64,000 nt of DNA from Tricholomella constricta (taxonomy: Eukaryota; Basidiomycota; Agaricomycetes; Agaricales; Lyophyllaceae): the NCBI GenBank assembly GCA_013368375.1, contig JAACJP010000049.1, positions 62,001-126,000 of the forward strand, given 5' to 3'. The notes beneath the pieces were generated by a model. The model saw only the letters and a program-made list of their open reading frames with translations. It had not been told where the DNA came from and ran no database searches. This document shows, one piece after another, positions 10,030 through 22,750 of the stretch. Each line of letters opens with the position of its first letter. The first letter of the stretch is position 1. A program made the translations under genes and the position numbers.

Positions 10030-13000
10030 ATGGCTTACCAGTGCGAGGCCTGCGGATTCTCATTTGGCACAGAAAGAGGCCTCGAGCGACACCAGCAAGG
10101 ATGCGAGGAATTTCTGGCTGCAGATGAACGACAAAACACTGTCCCAAATGCTCTCGAACTTGTTGCACAGAAACGCGCAGCCAAGAAGCGCAAACGGGAA
10201 GAGGAACTACAAGCTTTGGCTGGTCCTTCGAATATCACGGCAAGTTTTTGTTTGTTAGTTGCTTGACTATCGATTTATAGTTATATATATATACAGATGA
10301 ACATGCTCGACGAACCACAAATGTCAAGCCCCCTTGCAGCTGCAGCTGATATTGATATGAACTCTCCCTCGCCTCCTCCACCCCATTTGAGTGCTGCAGG
10401 CCGTGTCATCCACCACAAGAGGCCCACGTGGAAGGTTTTGGAACAGCTTCCTGCACCACCAACCCCATTGCCACCTTAGCCATCACTAGCCGATGATGAC
10501 GCAGAAACCCACGATGAGACCCCTCCCCCCACTTCTCAACTTGTTTGGAAAGCAGTTGTGCGGACTGCTCGCAACGTATTCGGACTATATCGCGAATATC
10601 CCACATGGCCGACACACAATCCTGACGATATAATCTCCCTCCAGGATCTTACCAACACTGAGACAGGCCCGACAGCAATGCAAACTCAGCATCCAGCCCG
10701 GACGCTTTCTGAAAATCCTGATGCCATCATCGACACCTCAAATCCCTATCATCCCTTCCCAAACTCGACAATCTTTGGCATTATGAACTGGATGTGGACG
10801 GGCACACCAATAAAATCACGTTCCGAAATGACGAAGCTGGTGGATTTCCTCAAGTCCGACAAGTTTGCCAAGGAGGATCTCGCCAACTTTGACATTCGGA
10901 GGGAGACAGCTACTTTTGACAAGCAGATGCAATTCCAGTCTGCAGAAGATGGCGAGACGTCAGCCACGGCAACTCCAAATGATGGCTGGTTTGAGTCAGA
11001 TGTAGTCATTGAGGTCCCTGATGGCGAAAGGCACACTCCAGACACAATACCTACATTCACAATCCCCGGCCTGCGACGTCGCTCATTGGTGGAAGTTATC
11101 AAACGGGCCTTCAGTGATCTGCAGCCACTCCACTACACGCCATTCAAGACATTTTGGCAGAAGGACGAATCTGTTGAGCCCGAACGCATCCACGATGAGC
11201 TTTTCTCATCTGATGCCATGATCGACGCACACGCTGACTTGCAGCAACAGCCTCCAGAGCCTGGTTGCGACCTTGAGCGTGTGGTCGCTGCTTTGATGTT
11301 CTGGTCAGACTCCACCCATCTCGCAAATTTCGGCAATGCGTCTCTATGGCCCACATACCTCTGGTTTGGAAATCATTCCAAGTGGCTTCGCGGTAAACCG
11401 ACGATGGGGTTATGCCAACATATAGCATATATGCCTAAGGTAATGTACATTTGTCAGAATTTGCTTCACGAACACTTACCTTGCTGCTTGCTCTGATTTC
11501 GTAGCTTCCCGATTCGTTCGAGGATGAGTACTTCGATCGCACGGGTAAGCCACTATCCCCTGAGCTCCTCACACATTGTCGGCGTGAGCTCCTCCATGCT
11601 GTTTGGCAATGCATCCTCGACGGGACCTTTATGCATGCATACGAGCACGGTATAGTTATTGAATGCCCCGACGGCGTGTCAAGACGGTTCTATCCTCGTA
11701 TATTCACATATTCAGCTGATTATCCCGAAAAGTGTGCCCATTTTTTTATTCTGTCCCGTTCTACGGAAGGCTCAAACTTTCACAGAGTTTTACTTTCAAC
11801 CATTCGCAATTTTGGGCGCTGTCCCTGTCCACGTTGCACCATCCCCAAAGAAAAAATTCCCGAGCTTGGTACAAAATACGACGGCCGACGACGTGAGGCA
11901 CATGCTCGTCGAGACACCTCGCCTCGCCGTTTCAACATCCGTGTCGCTCGGGAGTTTATCTATGAACGTGGTTACGGTGTTAAATCAGCAGCGGTTGAGA
12001 GACTCTTGGGGGCAGATTCCTCAGTACCTACAAATGTGAGCATTCATGGCGGCAGATAAGGATTCGGCTCACATTCCTGTCATCTCTTCCAGAATGCATT
12101 CTCTATCCTTTCCAAATTTTCCTTCAACTTCTTTGATATGCTCGCTCCTGACTTCATGCACGAGTTTGAGCTGGGTGTTTGGAAGGCGGTCCTCACCCAC
12201 TTGATACGTATTCTCTTTGTGATTGGAGATAATTCAACCCAGGCCATGAATCGTCGATACCGCCAGGTCCCGACTTTCGGACGCTCAACAATTCGCCGAT
12301 TTTCCGATAATGTAGCAGGTTTGAAGAAGCTCGCTGCCCGAGACTATGAAGATTTACTACAGGTCAGTACTAAATGTACTGTGTCTGTCCCATCACTCAT
12401 GGAATGAAATTTAGTGCGCAATTCCTGTTTTTGATGGACTATTAGAAGGCGAACACAACGACACCATCATCACACTCCTTTTTATCCTCGCCGAATGGCA
12501 CACACTGGGCAAGCTCCGCCTTCATACCAAAACTACGCTCCAGTGGCTTGAACAATGCACCACTGACCTTGGCCGGCAGTTACGCAAGTTTGAAAGTAAC
12601 ACCTGCTCTCAATTTGATACGAGAGAGCTTCCGAAGGAGGCCCAAGCACGCGCCCGTCGTCAAACACGAAAACCTGCAGCACATCAGGAAACATCTTCGG
12701 CACCCCCGACAGACACACCAGCACCTTTGACGAGCGGCAGAGGCAGAGGCAGGGGAAGAGGCAGAGGCAGAGGTGCGAGGGGCCAAAGGAGAGACAACAC
12801 GGCGTCTACAACTGCAGATGTTGCTCAGGCCGGTGCTGATGACTTACCCCCTCCTGTCACAGACTCTCAAACTGATTCTGCGCCGCAACGAAGGACGAGC
12901 AAGAAGTTTAATCTCGAGCTCATCAAGTTGCATGCTCTTGGGGATTACGCAAAATTTATCCGTCGGTTTGGCACGACTGACTCGTATTCGACACAACCTG

Positions 13001-14512
13001 TGAGTAGTAGAAACTGAATTGTCATACCAATTGCTAAACGGCATCAGGGAGAGCTTGAACACAGGATGGTGAAGCGGTTCTACGCGCGCACCAATAAAAA
13101 TCAAGCTACCATGCAAATGACACGGTTGGAACGCCGCAATCAAGCCCTTGTTCGCCAGGCTCGCGTTATCGCAAAGCACAAAAAGGCCGAAGGTACTTCT
13201 GCACACCCACCTGCGGCATCACAGGCACCATCTCCGAGACGCCGGCGTAGGTCCCGTTTGACCGTGAACTTCCACGAAAGTGAACCACTTTCCTCGACAC
13301 CCCCTGAATACCACCACCACATCTCGTCAACGCGTAACTTCCCTGTCCACCTTCAATCATTTATTCTCGCTAACGAGGGAGATCCCGCGGTCCAGGTAAG
13401 TCACATCTTAAGTTGTGATGCCAATCTACTGACCTCAAATTCGTCAGGATTTCTATACAAAGCTGCAGGACCACCTCCTTGGACGCCTCCTCCATCCCGA
13501 CTGGTCCGGCGGTCCCAACGAATTCTCTGAAGCAGAACGAGCGAAAGTTTTAATAGTCAACGAGCGGTTCTATCGACACAAGGTCCTGCGTGTGAATTAC
13601 ACTGGATATGACGTTCGACGGGGGCAAGACGCGATAAATTCTCGCAACCATGCTGATGTGATGACGCTGGCACCCGAAGGCGAGAGCAATCACCCTTTCC
13701 GTTATGCCCGCGTCATCGGGATATTCCACCTCGACGTCATTCACAATACGCCTGGAGTGTCTCAAACACCGGTTTCGAAGGAAGTTCTATGGGTGCGGTG
13801 GTTTCAGTATGATAGATCCTATCGTGCAGGCTTTCGGCACCGCCGCCTCCATTGTATTCACTTCATGCCTTCGAACAACACTAATGCTTTTGGGTTTCTT
13901 GACCCAGACGAAGTCATTCGAGGATCTCATCTCATCCCGGCTTTCCAACACGATGCGACCGATCAGTGGCTCGCAGGACACTCAGTTGCACGAGCAGATG
14001 ATGAAGTGGATGATTGGAAGTATTTCTATGTCAATATGTATGTGTTCCACCTCATATTCAACTACCAATCTTTGCTGAATCTCTATCATAGATTTGTCGA
14101 TCGTGATATGTACATGCGCTATGCCGGCGGAGGCGTCGGACATTATCGAGTTCCCTTAAACGACACACCCGCATCAATACCTACTATACCGGAAGACTCG
14201 GATGCCATCGAAACTATTCCAGAGCCGAGTCACGAGGACACAACCACCACCAGCAGTAATAGGTCCATGACAATTGAGCAGCTGCAACAGCATGCGGAAG
14301 CGGCCGGCACGGCGACTGTCGATGATGAGCAGGACCAAGGTGCCGACGAGCAACATCGAGAAGAGCTTACCTTGGACTCGGAGGAAGAAGATGAGGAGGA
14401 TGTTGGTGTAGGTGTGGAAGCGGATTATGAACATGATGTTGGGGCTGAGGACGGTGAAGATGGGGCGGCGGACATTGAAGATGAGGAAGGATACCGTGAC
14501 GCAGACCTTTGA
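10030..14512 (+). pseudogene. Plavaka-like transposase with N-terminal zinc finger, one in-frame stop
   Basis: Exons: 10030-10239, 10297-11439, 11505-11731, 11786-12035, 12093-12362, 12415-12999, 13048-13395, 13448-14037 and 14092-14512. The N-terminus has a CX2C-X12-HX3C finger (CEAC..HQQGC). Later blocks are PFPNSTIFGIMNWMW, FTYSADYPEK, CPCPRC, LAPDFMHEFELGVWK, a glycine-arginine run near 12730-12790 and an acidic tail. These match a large Agaricomycete transposase group related to Plavaka, with the same DYPE and CPxC landmarks. A TAG at 10477-10479 lies in frame inside exon 2, and the frame is open again after it, so one base change has probably silenced it. Intron 1 has a GC donor (GCAAGT). 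The Plavaka relation is weaker here than for the copy at 37.5 kb. Confidence 0.75.
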
Positions 14513-15525
14513 AATTTGTCGATGTAGACTAGTGGACCTTAGTACTAATTATAATTGACCAAAGTTGACTCGGGCATAAAGTCGGCCTTTTCAGACGAAG
14601 ATATAATGTTTTCCGGGTTCTAAAAGGCCCTATCTACCATTCTATATCCTGCCAAATGGTTGTTACATTGTACGCCCATTATAACCCGAGATCGACGCCT
14701 TGGCAATGACGACAGGCTAGGTGGCCCCTTATCTCAGCCTTATCTATCACCGCAATCTTGTGCATTTTCACAGGGTCCCACAGCATTTTCCCAGATTTGC
14801 TGATGAATGTGGCACAGCTCCGAGTTATGTCGGATAGTATCCGGGCGCGCCAGATTTGACATGATCGATATACATAGAACATGCGCATTGCGCAGTCCGC
14901 CGAATTAACTCGGCCCCGGTTCGCGAGTATTACATACATACGTAAAGGAAAGCGACGACTGGACTCGAGCAGAGTGTGGCGACTCAAACATATTCAAATC
15001 AACAAGCGCACACAAACTCAGGCCTAGTATGTACTACCCGCTGCTCTACCGGTTTCGCAACGTCTTCGACTGCTCCGTTTCCAAAGAATACCACGCTGCA
15101 TAACGAAACAAATTCTTTTATGTTTAGCACTCGATGATTATCCTACAACGTGGCGCCCCGCGCTCCCGAATGGGTTACCGGCCACGCCTTCTCCGCTCAT
15201 CCTTCGAAGAGGACTACGCCACGTCCGCCACCGTGACAGTGACCATCCCCATGCCAGCCACGCCCTGCCGCATTTGCCGTTCAAGTCCATATTCAAGTCT
15301 ACGTCAAGAGAAGAAGAAAGGAACAAAAACAACTAAAAGGAAGAAAACCGAGCCTCCTACAACTAGTTAAAGCGCTCGTATTATATATGTGTAGGGGTTG
15401 GGTGGGTAGTAACTAGGTAGGCGAAAGGGGAAACTTCAGAAAAATTGTAAAGCGAGACAAGTCATTAACAACACATAACACATCGCCGTATGCAAGTACA
15501 CGACGACTTCCCACCCGATCGTTAA
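14513..15525. other. Intergenic, no gene seen
   Basis: This lies between the Plavaka-like gene and the 3' end of the 2-oxoglutarate dehydrogenase gene. Open frames are short and have no motif I recognise. It probably holds the right end of the transposon and the 3' untranslated region of the dehydrogenase gene. Confidence 0.4.
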
Positions 15526-18500
15526 TTAGTGCTGGCCGGACGACAGATCGAAAGCGGTGTCCAGGAGTGCCTTGACCTCTTTTTTATGCTGGGCCTGGAA
15601 GTGTAGATTCATCAACACATATGTTCGAAAGAAAAGATGGAGTGCGAGAATCGTACCTTGCTACCAGTGGCTACAGAACTGGTGGGGCCGCGACCGGCAT
15701 AGTAGGGGTACTTGCCACGATGGTGTTCGGTCTGGCTGGCAGCGGTGTAGATGCGAGGGCCGACATAGCTCCATGCACCGTTGTTCAGGGGCTCTTCCTG
15801 TAATCTTGGTAAGCATCTGCTCAAATAGTATATAGGAAGGAGGATCAGTTACCTGACACCAGAGAAGGTCGGCGTTGGGGTACTGATCAAGATGAGGGGT
15901 GACCTAAATGAGGAGACACAATCAGTCGAGATATATCACGTGATGTGGAAGGAAAACTGACGAGTTCGTAGGGGAAGGGCGAGATCTGCTCAATCCTGCT
16001 GATAGCAACATCCTTGATACCCTTTTCTTCACGTTCTTGGAGCAAAGTGTGGTATACTTGACCTGCACTGCCATTTAGTTTGATTCACAATAGAGGACCG
16101 CTTTATGCGTACCGGTGCAAAGAATGTGACGTTTGATCTCTTCAGGAGCGACCAAAGTGTCCTGGCTGGTTTCCGGGATATATCGCTGGAAGTGCGTCTC
16201 GCCGACCATCTCTGAGAGTTCAGAGCGCGCTCTAGGGTGACGCAGGAGACTCTTGGAGAAAAAGATGATAAGCTAGAGGGTCACGTGAGCGTTTGATCAA
16301 CAGGACATCCGAAAGGTCAGCTCACGGGTTTGCGGAAGTCGCGGTGGATCTGGCGACGGAGGACGTGGAACTAGTGAATGAAAGTTTAGCCGACGCTCAA
16401 AAATGAGTTGAGTTTATGACAACACACGTAGTTGGCGGGAGTCCTGTTGTGACAGCGAACAGTGAGCGCGTTGCGAAGAAATAAAGTGTGCGGGAACGCA
16501 CGTAGGGTAAACAACCTGCATGTTGCAGTCCTGGTGCTGGCGCTCGATCTTCTCGGGGGTGGGGAAGACGTGAGGGTGGTCGTCACAGAGCTGCAAGAAA
16601 CGCTCAATCCTTCCACTCGAGTGCTCGGGGCCCTGTCCATCATAGCCGTGGGGAAGACTCATGACCAAGCCTGTGCGCTGGAGCCACTTCCTCTCGCCAG
16701 CAGCAATGAACTGGTCGATGATACATTGTGCGTTGTTGGCAAAGTCGCCGAATTGGGCCTCCCACATAGTGAGAGAGTCGGGTGAGACAAGGGAGTAACC
16801 CAGCTCGAAGCCGAGAGTGCCAAATTCGGAGAGTGAGGAGTTGCAGACAACGAAGCGCGCCTGGCTAGAGCCAAGGTCGTTTAGGGGCACGTACTGCTGC
16901 TCGTTGATCTGGTCGTGGATGACAGCGTGGCGCTGGGAGAAGGTACCACGCTCGACGTCCTGGCCGGAGACACGCACGTGGATCTTCTCGAGCGCGAGGG
17001 ATCCAAAGGCGAGTGCCTCTGCGGTTGACCAGTCGATGTTCTTGCCCTCCTCAATGGTCTTGCCGCGCGTAGCGAGAATACGAGCAAGATTTTTGTGGGG
17101 GGTGAAGCCGGCGGGGTACTGCGAGATTGCCTTGCCGATACGTTGGAGGGTGGCCTCGTCAGATCCGGTTGCGCGGGTGGGGAGGGTCTGGTCAGCGAGC
17201 TGCTTGGGCGAAGGGAAGCCTTGCCATGAGGCAGAGAGCCACTCCTTGCTGGTGGGAACGTAGTCCTTGGAAGCGGCAGCGGCCTTCTCGAGCATGCCCC
17301 AGACCCATTTCTTGTGTTCCTCGATGTCCTTCTCTGTAAACGTACCGCGGCCGACCAGGAACTTGGCGTACTGGGTGAGAGGGGTGGGCTGCTTCTTGAT
17401 CGCTTCGTACATCCTGGGTTGCGTGAAGCTGGGTTGGTCGGTCTCGTTATGACCATGGCGACGGTAGCAGACAATGTCGACAACGACGTCCTTCTTGTAC
17501 TTGGCACGGTAATCGGCAGCAAGCTGGCAGACGAAATTCACAGCCTCGATGTTGTCACCGTTGACGTGGAAGATAGGGGCATCGATAGACTTTGCAATAT
17601 CGGAGGGATAGGGAGTCGAGCGAGCGAACCGAGGGTCAGTGGTGAAACCAATCTGGTTATTGACAATGAGATGGATGGTGCCGCCAGTACCGTAGCTGGG
17701 AAGATTGTGCATGCCCATGGTCTCATAGACGATTCCTTGCCCAGCAAATGCAGCATCTCCGTGGAGTAAGACACCCATGGCAGTTGTATGGGTCGTCTCA
17801 TCACCCTCGAAGTGTTGGATAGCACGGGTCTTCCCGAGGACGACGGGGTCCTCAGCTTCCAGATGCGACGGGTTGGCAACGAGGGATAATGAAACTTTCT
17901 TGCCAGATGGCGTAGGACGAACATAATTGGCACCAAGGTGGTACTTGACATCACCAGCTGGCCAGTCGCCCGCCTCGTCTCCAGAGAACTCGTTGAGAAT
18001 GGCCTCGATGGGTTTCCGGATGACGTTGGCGAGAACGTTCAAACGGCCACGATGGGGCATGCCGATTGTGACGTGTTTGACGCCGTTATCGACAGAGCGG
18101 TCAATGAGGGCCTTCATACCAGGAATAAGGGCCTCGCACCCCTCGAGACCGAAACGCTTCTCGTTGGGATACTTGCTGGCAATGAATTTTTCGAACGACT
18201 CTGACCAGATGAGCCGGTCAAGGATCATGCGCTTCTCCTCAACGGTGTAGTTCCAAGGTTTGGGAACCTCGATGCGCTCCCTGATCCAGTCGCACTGCTC
18301 CTTATCAGGAATGTGCACGTATTGGATACCGACAGCACCACCTGACATATGAGGTCAGTAAAATGTCACACGAAGTAGAGATGATTCATACAGTAGATGC
18401 GTTTGCAGAGACCAATAATCTCGCGCAGTTTCATCGTTTTCCGGTCTTCCATGGCGAAATGGGGCAAAATACCAGGACCAAGAGTGATGTCTTTTTCCAA

Positions 18501-19047
18501 GTCGCGCTCGGTGAAGCCATATCGGCTCAGCTCCAACTCAGGCGGCTTCACGTCAGCAAGATCGGCGTCGAGAATTCCAAGAGGATCTAATTCAGCAACA
18601 TGATGACCGCGCACTTGATATGCCCGAACGAGGAGTTGAACCTGGCCAAGAAAATTAAAAAATGACATCATATTGGTAACAGCAACCACGGACCTTCAAA
18701 TGATCATCTAGCTCTGCGCCGCCGTTGACATGCAGAGCAGGTGCACCATCGGCTGGATGAGGAAGATGACGAGCCGGAGGGGGCTGGAATGCCTGTGGGC
18801 TTGTCAAGCCCTTGTCGAGGCCTGAAAAGTAGGCATCCCACGAAGCATGCACTGATTTAGGATCCTGCCTCCAGTGGCGATACATCTGGTCCGCGTAGTA
18901 TGCATTGGTGCCGTTTGCGAACGGGTCATTGGACGAGGGTGGCTGGGCCGTCGCAAGGGAACGATGGGGAGCCAAGAGCTGTGTGGGCGGCAGCCTTGCT
19001 ACCCTATGAGCGGCCGAAAAGCGCCTGAGGACTTGCCTAGACAGCAT
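15526..19047 (-). CDS. KGD1: 2-oxoglutarate dehydrogenase E1, mitochondrial
   Basis: Thiamine-diphosphate-dependent E1 subunit of the 2-oxoglutarate dehydrogenase complex; it decarboxylates 2-oxoglutarate in the citric acid cycle, in the mitochondrial matrix. Ten exons: 19047-18694, 18641-18392, 18341-16502, 16443-16428, 16370-16326, 16272-16113, 16062-15962, 15903-15853, 15797-15657 and 15594-15526. They give 1,008 residues, close to yeast Kgd1 (about 1,014). The first residues ([19 protein letters not shown]) form an arginine-rich mitochondrial presequence, which decides the start over an upstream ATG. Then come the N-terminal block [48 protein letters not shown] and the cofactor motif GDAAFAGQG with NNQIGFTT, and the C-terminal [12 protein letters not shown] and [12 protein letters not shown]. 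One exon is only 16 bases. No break was found. Confidence 0.97.
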
Positions 19048-20886
19048 AATATACAAACTGGGAGGACCAGGCTTGAGCAAACCCCTGGTCGTGGTGGTGG
19101 TAGTATGGAAGAAAGCGCTAGCAGCTATGACGAGCAACGCGGGCCCACTGTTTGCCGATGTTTTTTACTTTCTTGTCGCGCGGCAACTCGGACCTTGCTG
19201 TTTCGGTCGGACACGGGTCGCGCTCATGGTAATATCGGTAATGAAATCGTCTCCTGGGGTTACCCAAGGATGCTACATTGAGATTGCTGGGATGCTCGAC
19301 AACGTTTGCTGAATGACCCGCGCGGTACAGACCGCCAAACGTAATTTTCTAGCTCCAAATTTGTGCTGACTTATTTTAGGGTATCCGGAAACACGCCTGG
19401 GTTGTACACGAAAAATGGCGACGAACGGATAGATCTATTTTCCTCTCTAGGTCTCTCCATCAGTGGACGATTAGCTCTGGATGGTTGCTTTCCTCTGGAA
19501 CAGGCCGTTGTCTCATCTCACCTCGTTTCACCCAATCTTCCTGTTCCACTGAATCGTCACATATTCCGACCTGTAAAATCCAATATATCCATCATTCTCT
19601 TCATGGCGAAGAATCATCTTTATCGACCCAACATAGGCTACGAGCTTGAGAATTTGTCTGCAATAGCGCCACGATCGACAGGGCGGAGGCATTGCCATGG
19701 AGGCTCACATGTTTTAGATGTCTCGTTTGGAGGTGACTGCGTCGAGAGCATAATCCATCCATTCATCCATCCATAAGCCTCGTAGCGCTGGATGTCCCGG
19801 CGCCGCATCAAACGATGGCGGAATTCCATTCAGATCGTGTCTGAAGGAATATCTCAGCAGCCTTGATCCAATTCAGCGGTCTCGATATGCTGGGTCGCGA
19901 AATTTTAAAATCGCACTTGGCTTTGTGCGTCAAGCTGAAAAAGATATCATAATTGATCGGCAACCGCTCGACAAAGAGCGTCACGACGGCATTCAAAGGG
20001 ACGAAATGTCCGTCATGCAAACCCCCATCTTCCGGGAGACAGACGTGCGTGAAATGTAGGCTTGTTCCGCCATGAAACCGGTCGCTCCCTAGAGGCACGT
20101 TGTGGCAACAAAAAAAACACACCTGGCATTCGGGCCGTTTCCTTATAATTTATGGGGCGTTTAGCCTGTGGATCAGAAGATACATCGAAGGTAAGCATTA
20201 GCGGATGAAAACATTACCAATTGGGGGGACAGAGGTAGGGCGAGGAAAGTGAGGACAAGAGGAGGCTCTACAACCGACGCCCGGATCGGACAATCATCAT
20301 GAGGCTGACCCCATCTACGCTGATTTTGTTTTACCGTCCGGTCCGACGATAGGTAATTACAGATTCTTGGTCAGGAAATCGCGGACACAGGTAGGTAATA
20401 TCGAGTCATAAGACGCAGTCAAAACTTCCCTCGTATATGGGTACTTGCGTGAGGTTTTCTTCAAGGCAGTGAGTCGCTCAAGGCTTTCTAGGTAAGTATG
20501 AGAGAATCCAATCAACTGACTGCTTGATGGTGATAAGAAAGGAAAGTCGTACACAAGTAATAAATAGGCGCAAACATATTTCCTCCAGCCCCCGTCTCGG
20601 ATCCTAGACAGACCACCTCGTTCCTCCGTTCTGAATGCCAGCCCTGCCATTGAACATGGACGTTTAATGTTCGCGCCCACAATCTTGAATCGATTGTCAT
20701 TGGCCCTTAAACCCTTCAAGCTTCAACTACCAAGGATGCCAAGGAAGTCGTTTGTTTGAATCTCCGTTGCGCTCGACGTCCACTGTCAGATATCTCCAAC
20801 ATCTCAGGCAATTTCGTGACTCGTCTACTATACTAGGTGTAAATGAAAGTATTGCTGGTATCGCAACGCACAGACATTCTTGTTCA
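19048..20886. other. Intergenic between divergent genes, no gene seen
   Basis: About 1.8 kb between KGD1 (minus) and the oxygenase gene (plus). It must hold both promoters. I found no frame with a recognisable domain, no tRNA and no transposon end. Confidence 0.45.
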
Positions 20887-21927
20887 ATGGCCATCCAAGA
20901 AATTCTTGATACTCTAGGGAAAGCAATCAATCGCAAGCCACCTTTCTGCACCGGCACTATCCCTGTCTTGCCCGATGATATCACCCTTTTCTACAAGCAA
21001 GGTGGTAAAAGCGCCGGGTAAGCATGGTTTTGTTGCGCTGGGTGCTAGGCTATAACGGCTTCCCAGCTGGCTCGATCTGTCGAAGGCGACAGAAGACGAG
21101 TTGCAAGCTCTTGCGGATGCTTGCGAACCTGCCACGTTTGGTCTAGGCCAGCGCGACGTCCTCGACGAGACGTACCGGAAAGCTGGGAAAATGGATACCG
21201 ATAAATTTGCGATGTCGCTTGATATCGTTAAGCTGGGCATCGTTTCCCGTGTTCAGGTTCAACTTCTGGAAGGCGAGGACGAGGATAAGACCGTCAACGC
21301 CGAACTATACAAGCTTAATGTATATGGTAAGAGCTTGTGACCTTGTCCACCGTTGAAGTATCCTCATGATGATTATTAGGAAAAGATTCTTTTTTCAAGT
21401 CTCATAAGGATACGCCTCGTGGTGATACAATGTTTGGATCACTCGTTGTCGCCTTTCCTACCCCTTACGAAGGTGGAGCTCTGGTGCTTCGTCACGACGA
21501 TGAGGAGTGGACCTTTGACTCCGCTGCGCTCACTCGCAAGCAAGCCGAACCCTCTATCGCGTACATCGCTTTCTACAGCGACGTCGACCACGAGGTCGCG
21601 GTCGTCACCTTCGGCCACCGAGTGACTCTGACATACAACCTCTATCTCGGGAACACGCCCTTGCGCGAGAATTTTCCTCCGTCCGTCACACCAGTTGCGG
21701 CTGATGACAGCATATTCCATGACGCCCTGTCCAAGGCCCTCGCCGATCCTTCGTTCCTCCCTAATGGCGGCTATCTTGGGTTTGGATTGAGTTTCAAATA
21801 CCCAATCGACCTTGCCGATGGCGATTCCACCAACGGACATGTGCTGAAAGGCAGCGACGCCATGATTATCCGGGTTTGCGAGAAGCTTTCGCTGGCGCCG
21901 TCCCTGAACGCAGTCTACAATGGGTAA
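20887..21927 (+). pseudogene. 2-oxoglutarate/Fe(II) oxygenase, probably truncated at the 3' end
   Basis: Exons 20887-21017, 21067-21326 and 21380-21927 form a double-stranded beta-helix dioxygenase. The HxD iron ligands are in SHKDTPR across the start of exon 3, the distal histidine is in YSDVDHEV and the 2-oxoglutarate-binding arginine in GHRVTLTYN. Blocks such as MFGSLVVAFPTPYEGGAL and FCTGTIPVLPDDI are shared with many basidiomycete Fe2OG oxygenases of unknown substrate. The frame stops at TAA 21925-21927, but the same frame stays open after it for about 50 codons with family-like content (DNDTFNILLSECNGKV). This looks like a nonsense change that removes the C-terminal end; the catalytic core is complete, so a shorter active protein is possible. 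Confidence 0.7.
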
Positions 21928-22595
21928 GGTTTCCATATCATAGTCTACACAGATGAGCTCGTGGATAACGAAGAATACGACAATGATACCTTCAACATCT
22001 TGTTGTCGGAATGCAACGGAAAAGTCATTCTCGGCTTGGAGGAGGAGGTACCCCTTCATCCGCGAACAGACGAGGAGTTTTAGCATGGAGAATTCATCCG
22101 AATGGCTTGGGTCACCCCGTTGACGACCTATTCCAATTTCAGCTTGAATTATATAGTACTATCACATGTTATGGTATTGAAAATGGCTGGGAGATTGAAA
22201 AAATTGTTTTACAGCACAAATTCTTTACCTTTCTCTGCACTGCTTCATGAGATCTTATACTACTTCTATCTCAAACTTGAATCCACAAAAAAAATGAGCC
22301 TCGGTGGTATACAGCGAGCTCAGGATGATGGACATTGTCATCAAATCAGTAGTTTAAGCACTGTCTGACACATATCACAATGGTTTCATCTCTGCTTCTC
22401 TTCAAATTTCTTCAGCATCTGTCTTCATATGTCTGAAAAGTAGAAACAGTCAAAGATTTGAGTGAGGCGGCTACCGTGGACAACACTGCGGGCGGCGGTC
22501 TATGTTCCATGGGAAACATGGAAAGGAAAGATGTTTTTCAACTTCCAAAGAAACATGGATAAGAAACGGGTAATATTTTTCTCAGGAAACACTTA
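21928..22595. other. Oxygenase 3' remnant and repeat flank
   Basis: The first 160 bases continue the oxygenase frame after its stop. From about 22490 the sequence shows the GGAAACAT-type motifs that also fill 25700-26500, so the mariner element inserted into this repeat. Confidence 0.5.
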
Positions 22596-22661
22596 CAGCG
22601 TTTTGCAGAATTCATGACAGTTGGTGTTTCAAAATTACATTACATCATTTTACGGACTTAG
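22596..22661. repeat. Left terminal inverted repeat of mariner element
   Basis: A 66-base repeat, matched by the complement of 25603-25667. The shared core includes ATTCATGACAG, AAATTACATTACAT and ACGGACTTAG. Confidence 0.92.
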
Positions 22662-22750
22662 AATTATTTGAGGATTTTGATGAGCTAATCAATCTCTTGC
22701 TTGCTTTCTCTCGTCGTGTCTATGTCCTACAGCTTTATGTGCTTGCTCTA

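Noticed and set aside
10030..14512. Naming the 10-14.5 kb gene as a KDZ transposase
   Set aside because: The DYPEK, CPxC and SPDxLHE-like landmarks fit Plavaka-type proteins better, and I saw no CxC cluster typical of KDZ proteins.
16462..18250. Plus-strand frames opposite KGD1
   Set aside because: Antisense shadows of a strongly coding exon.
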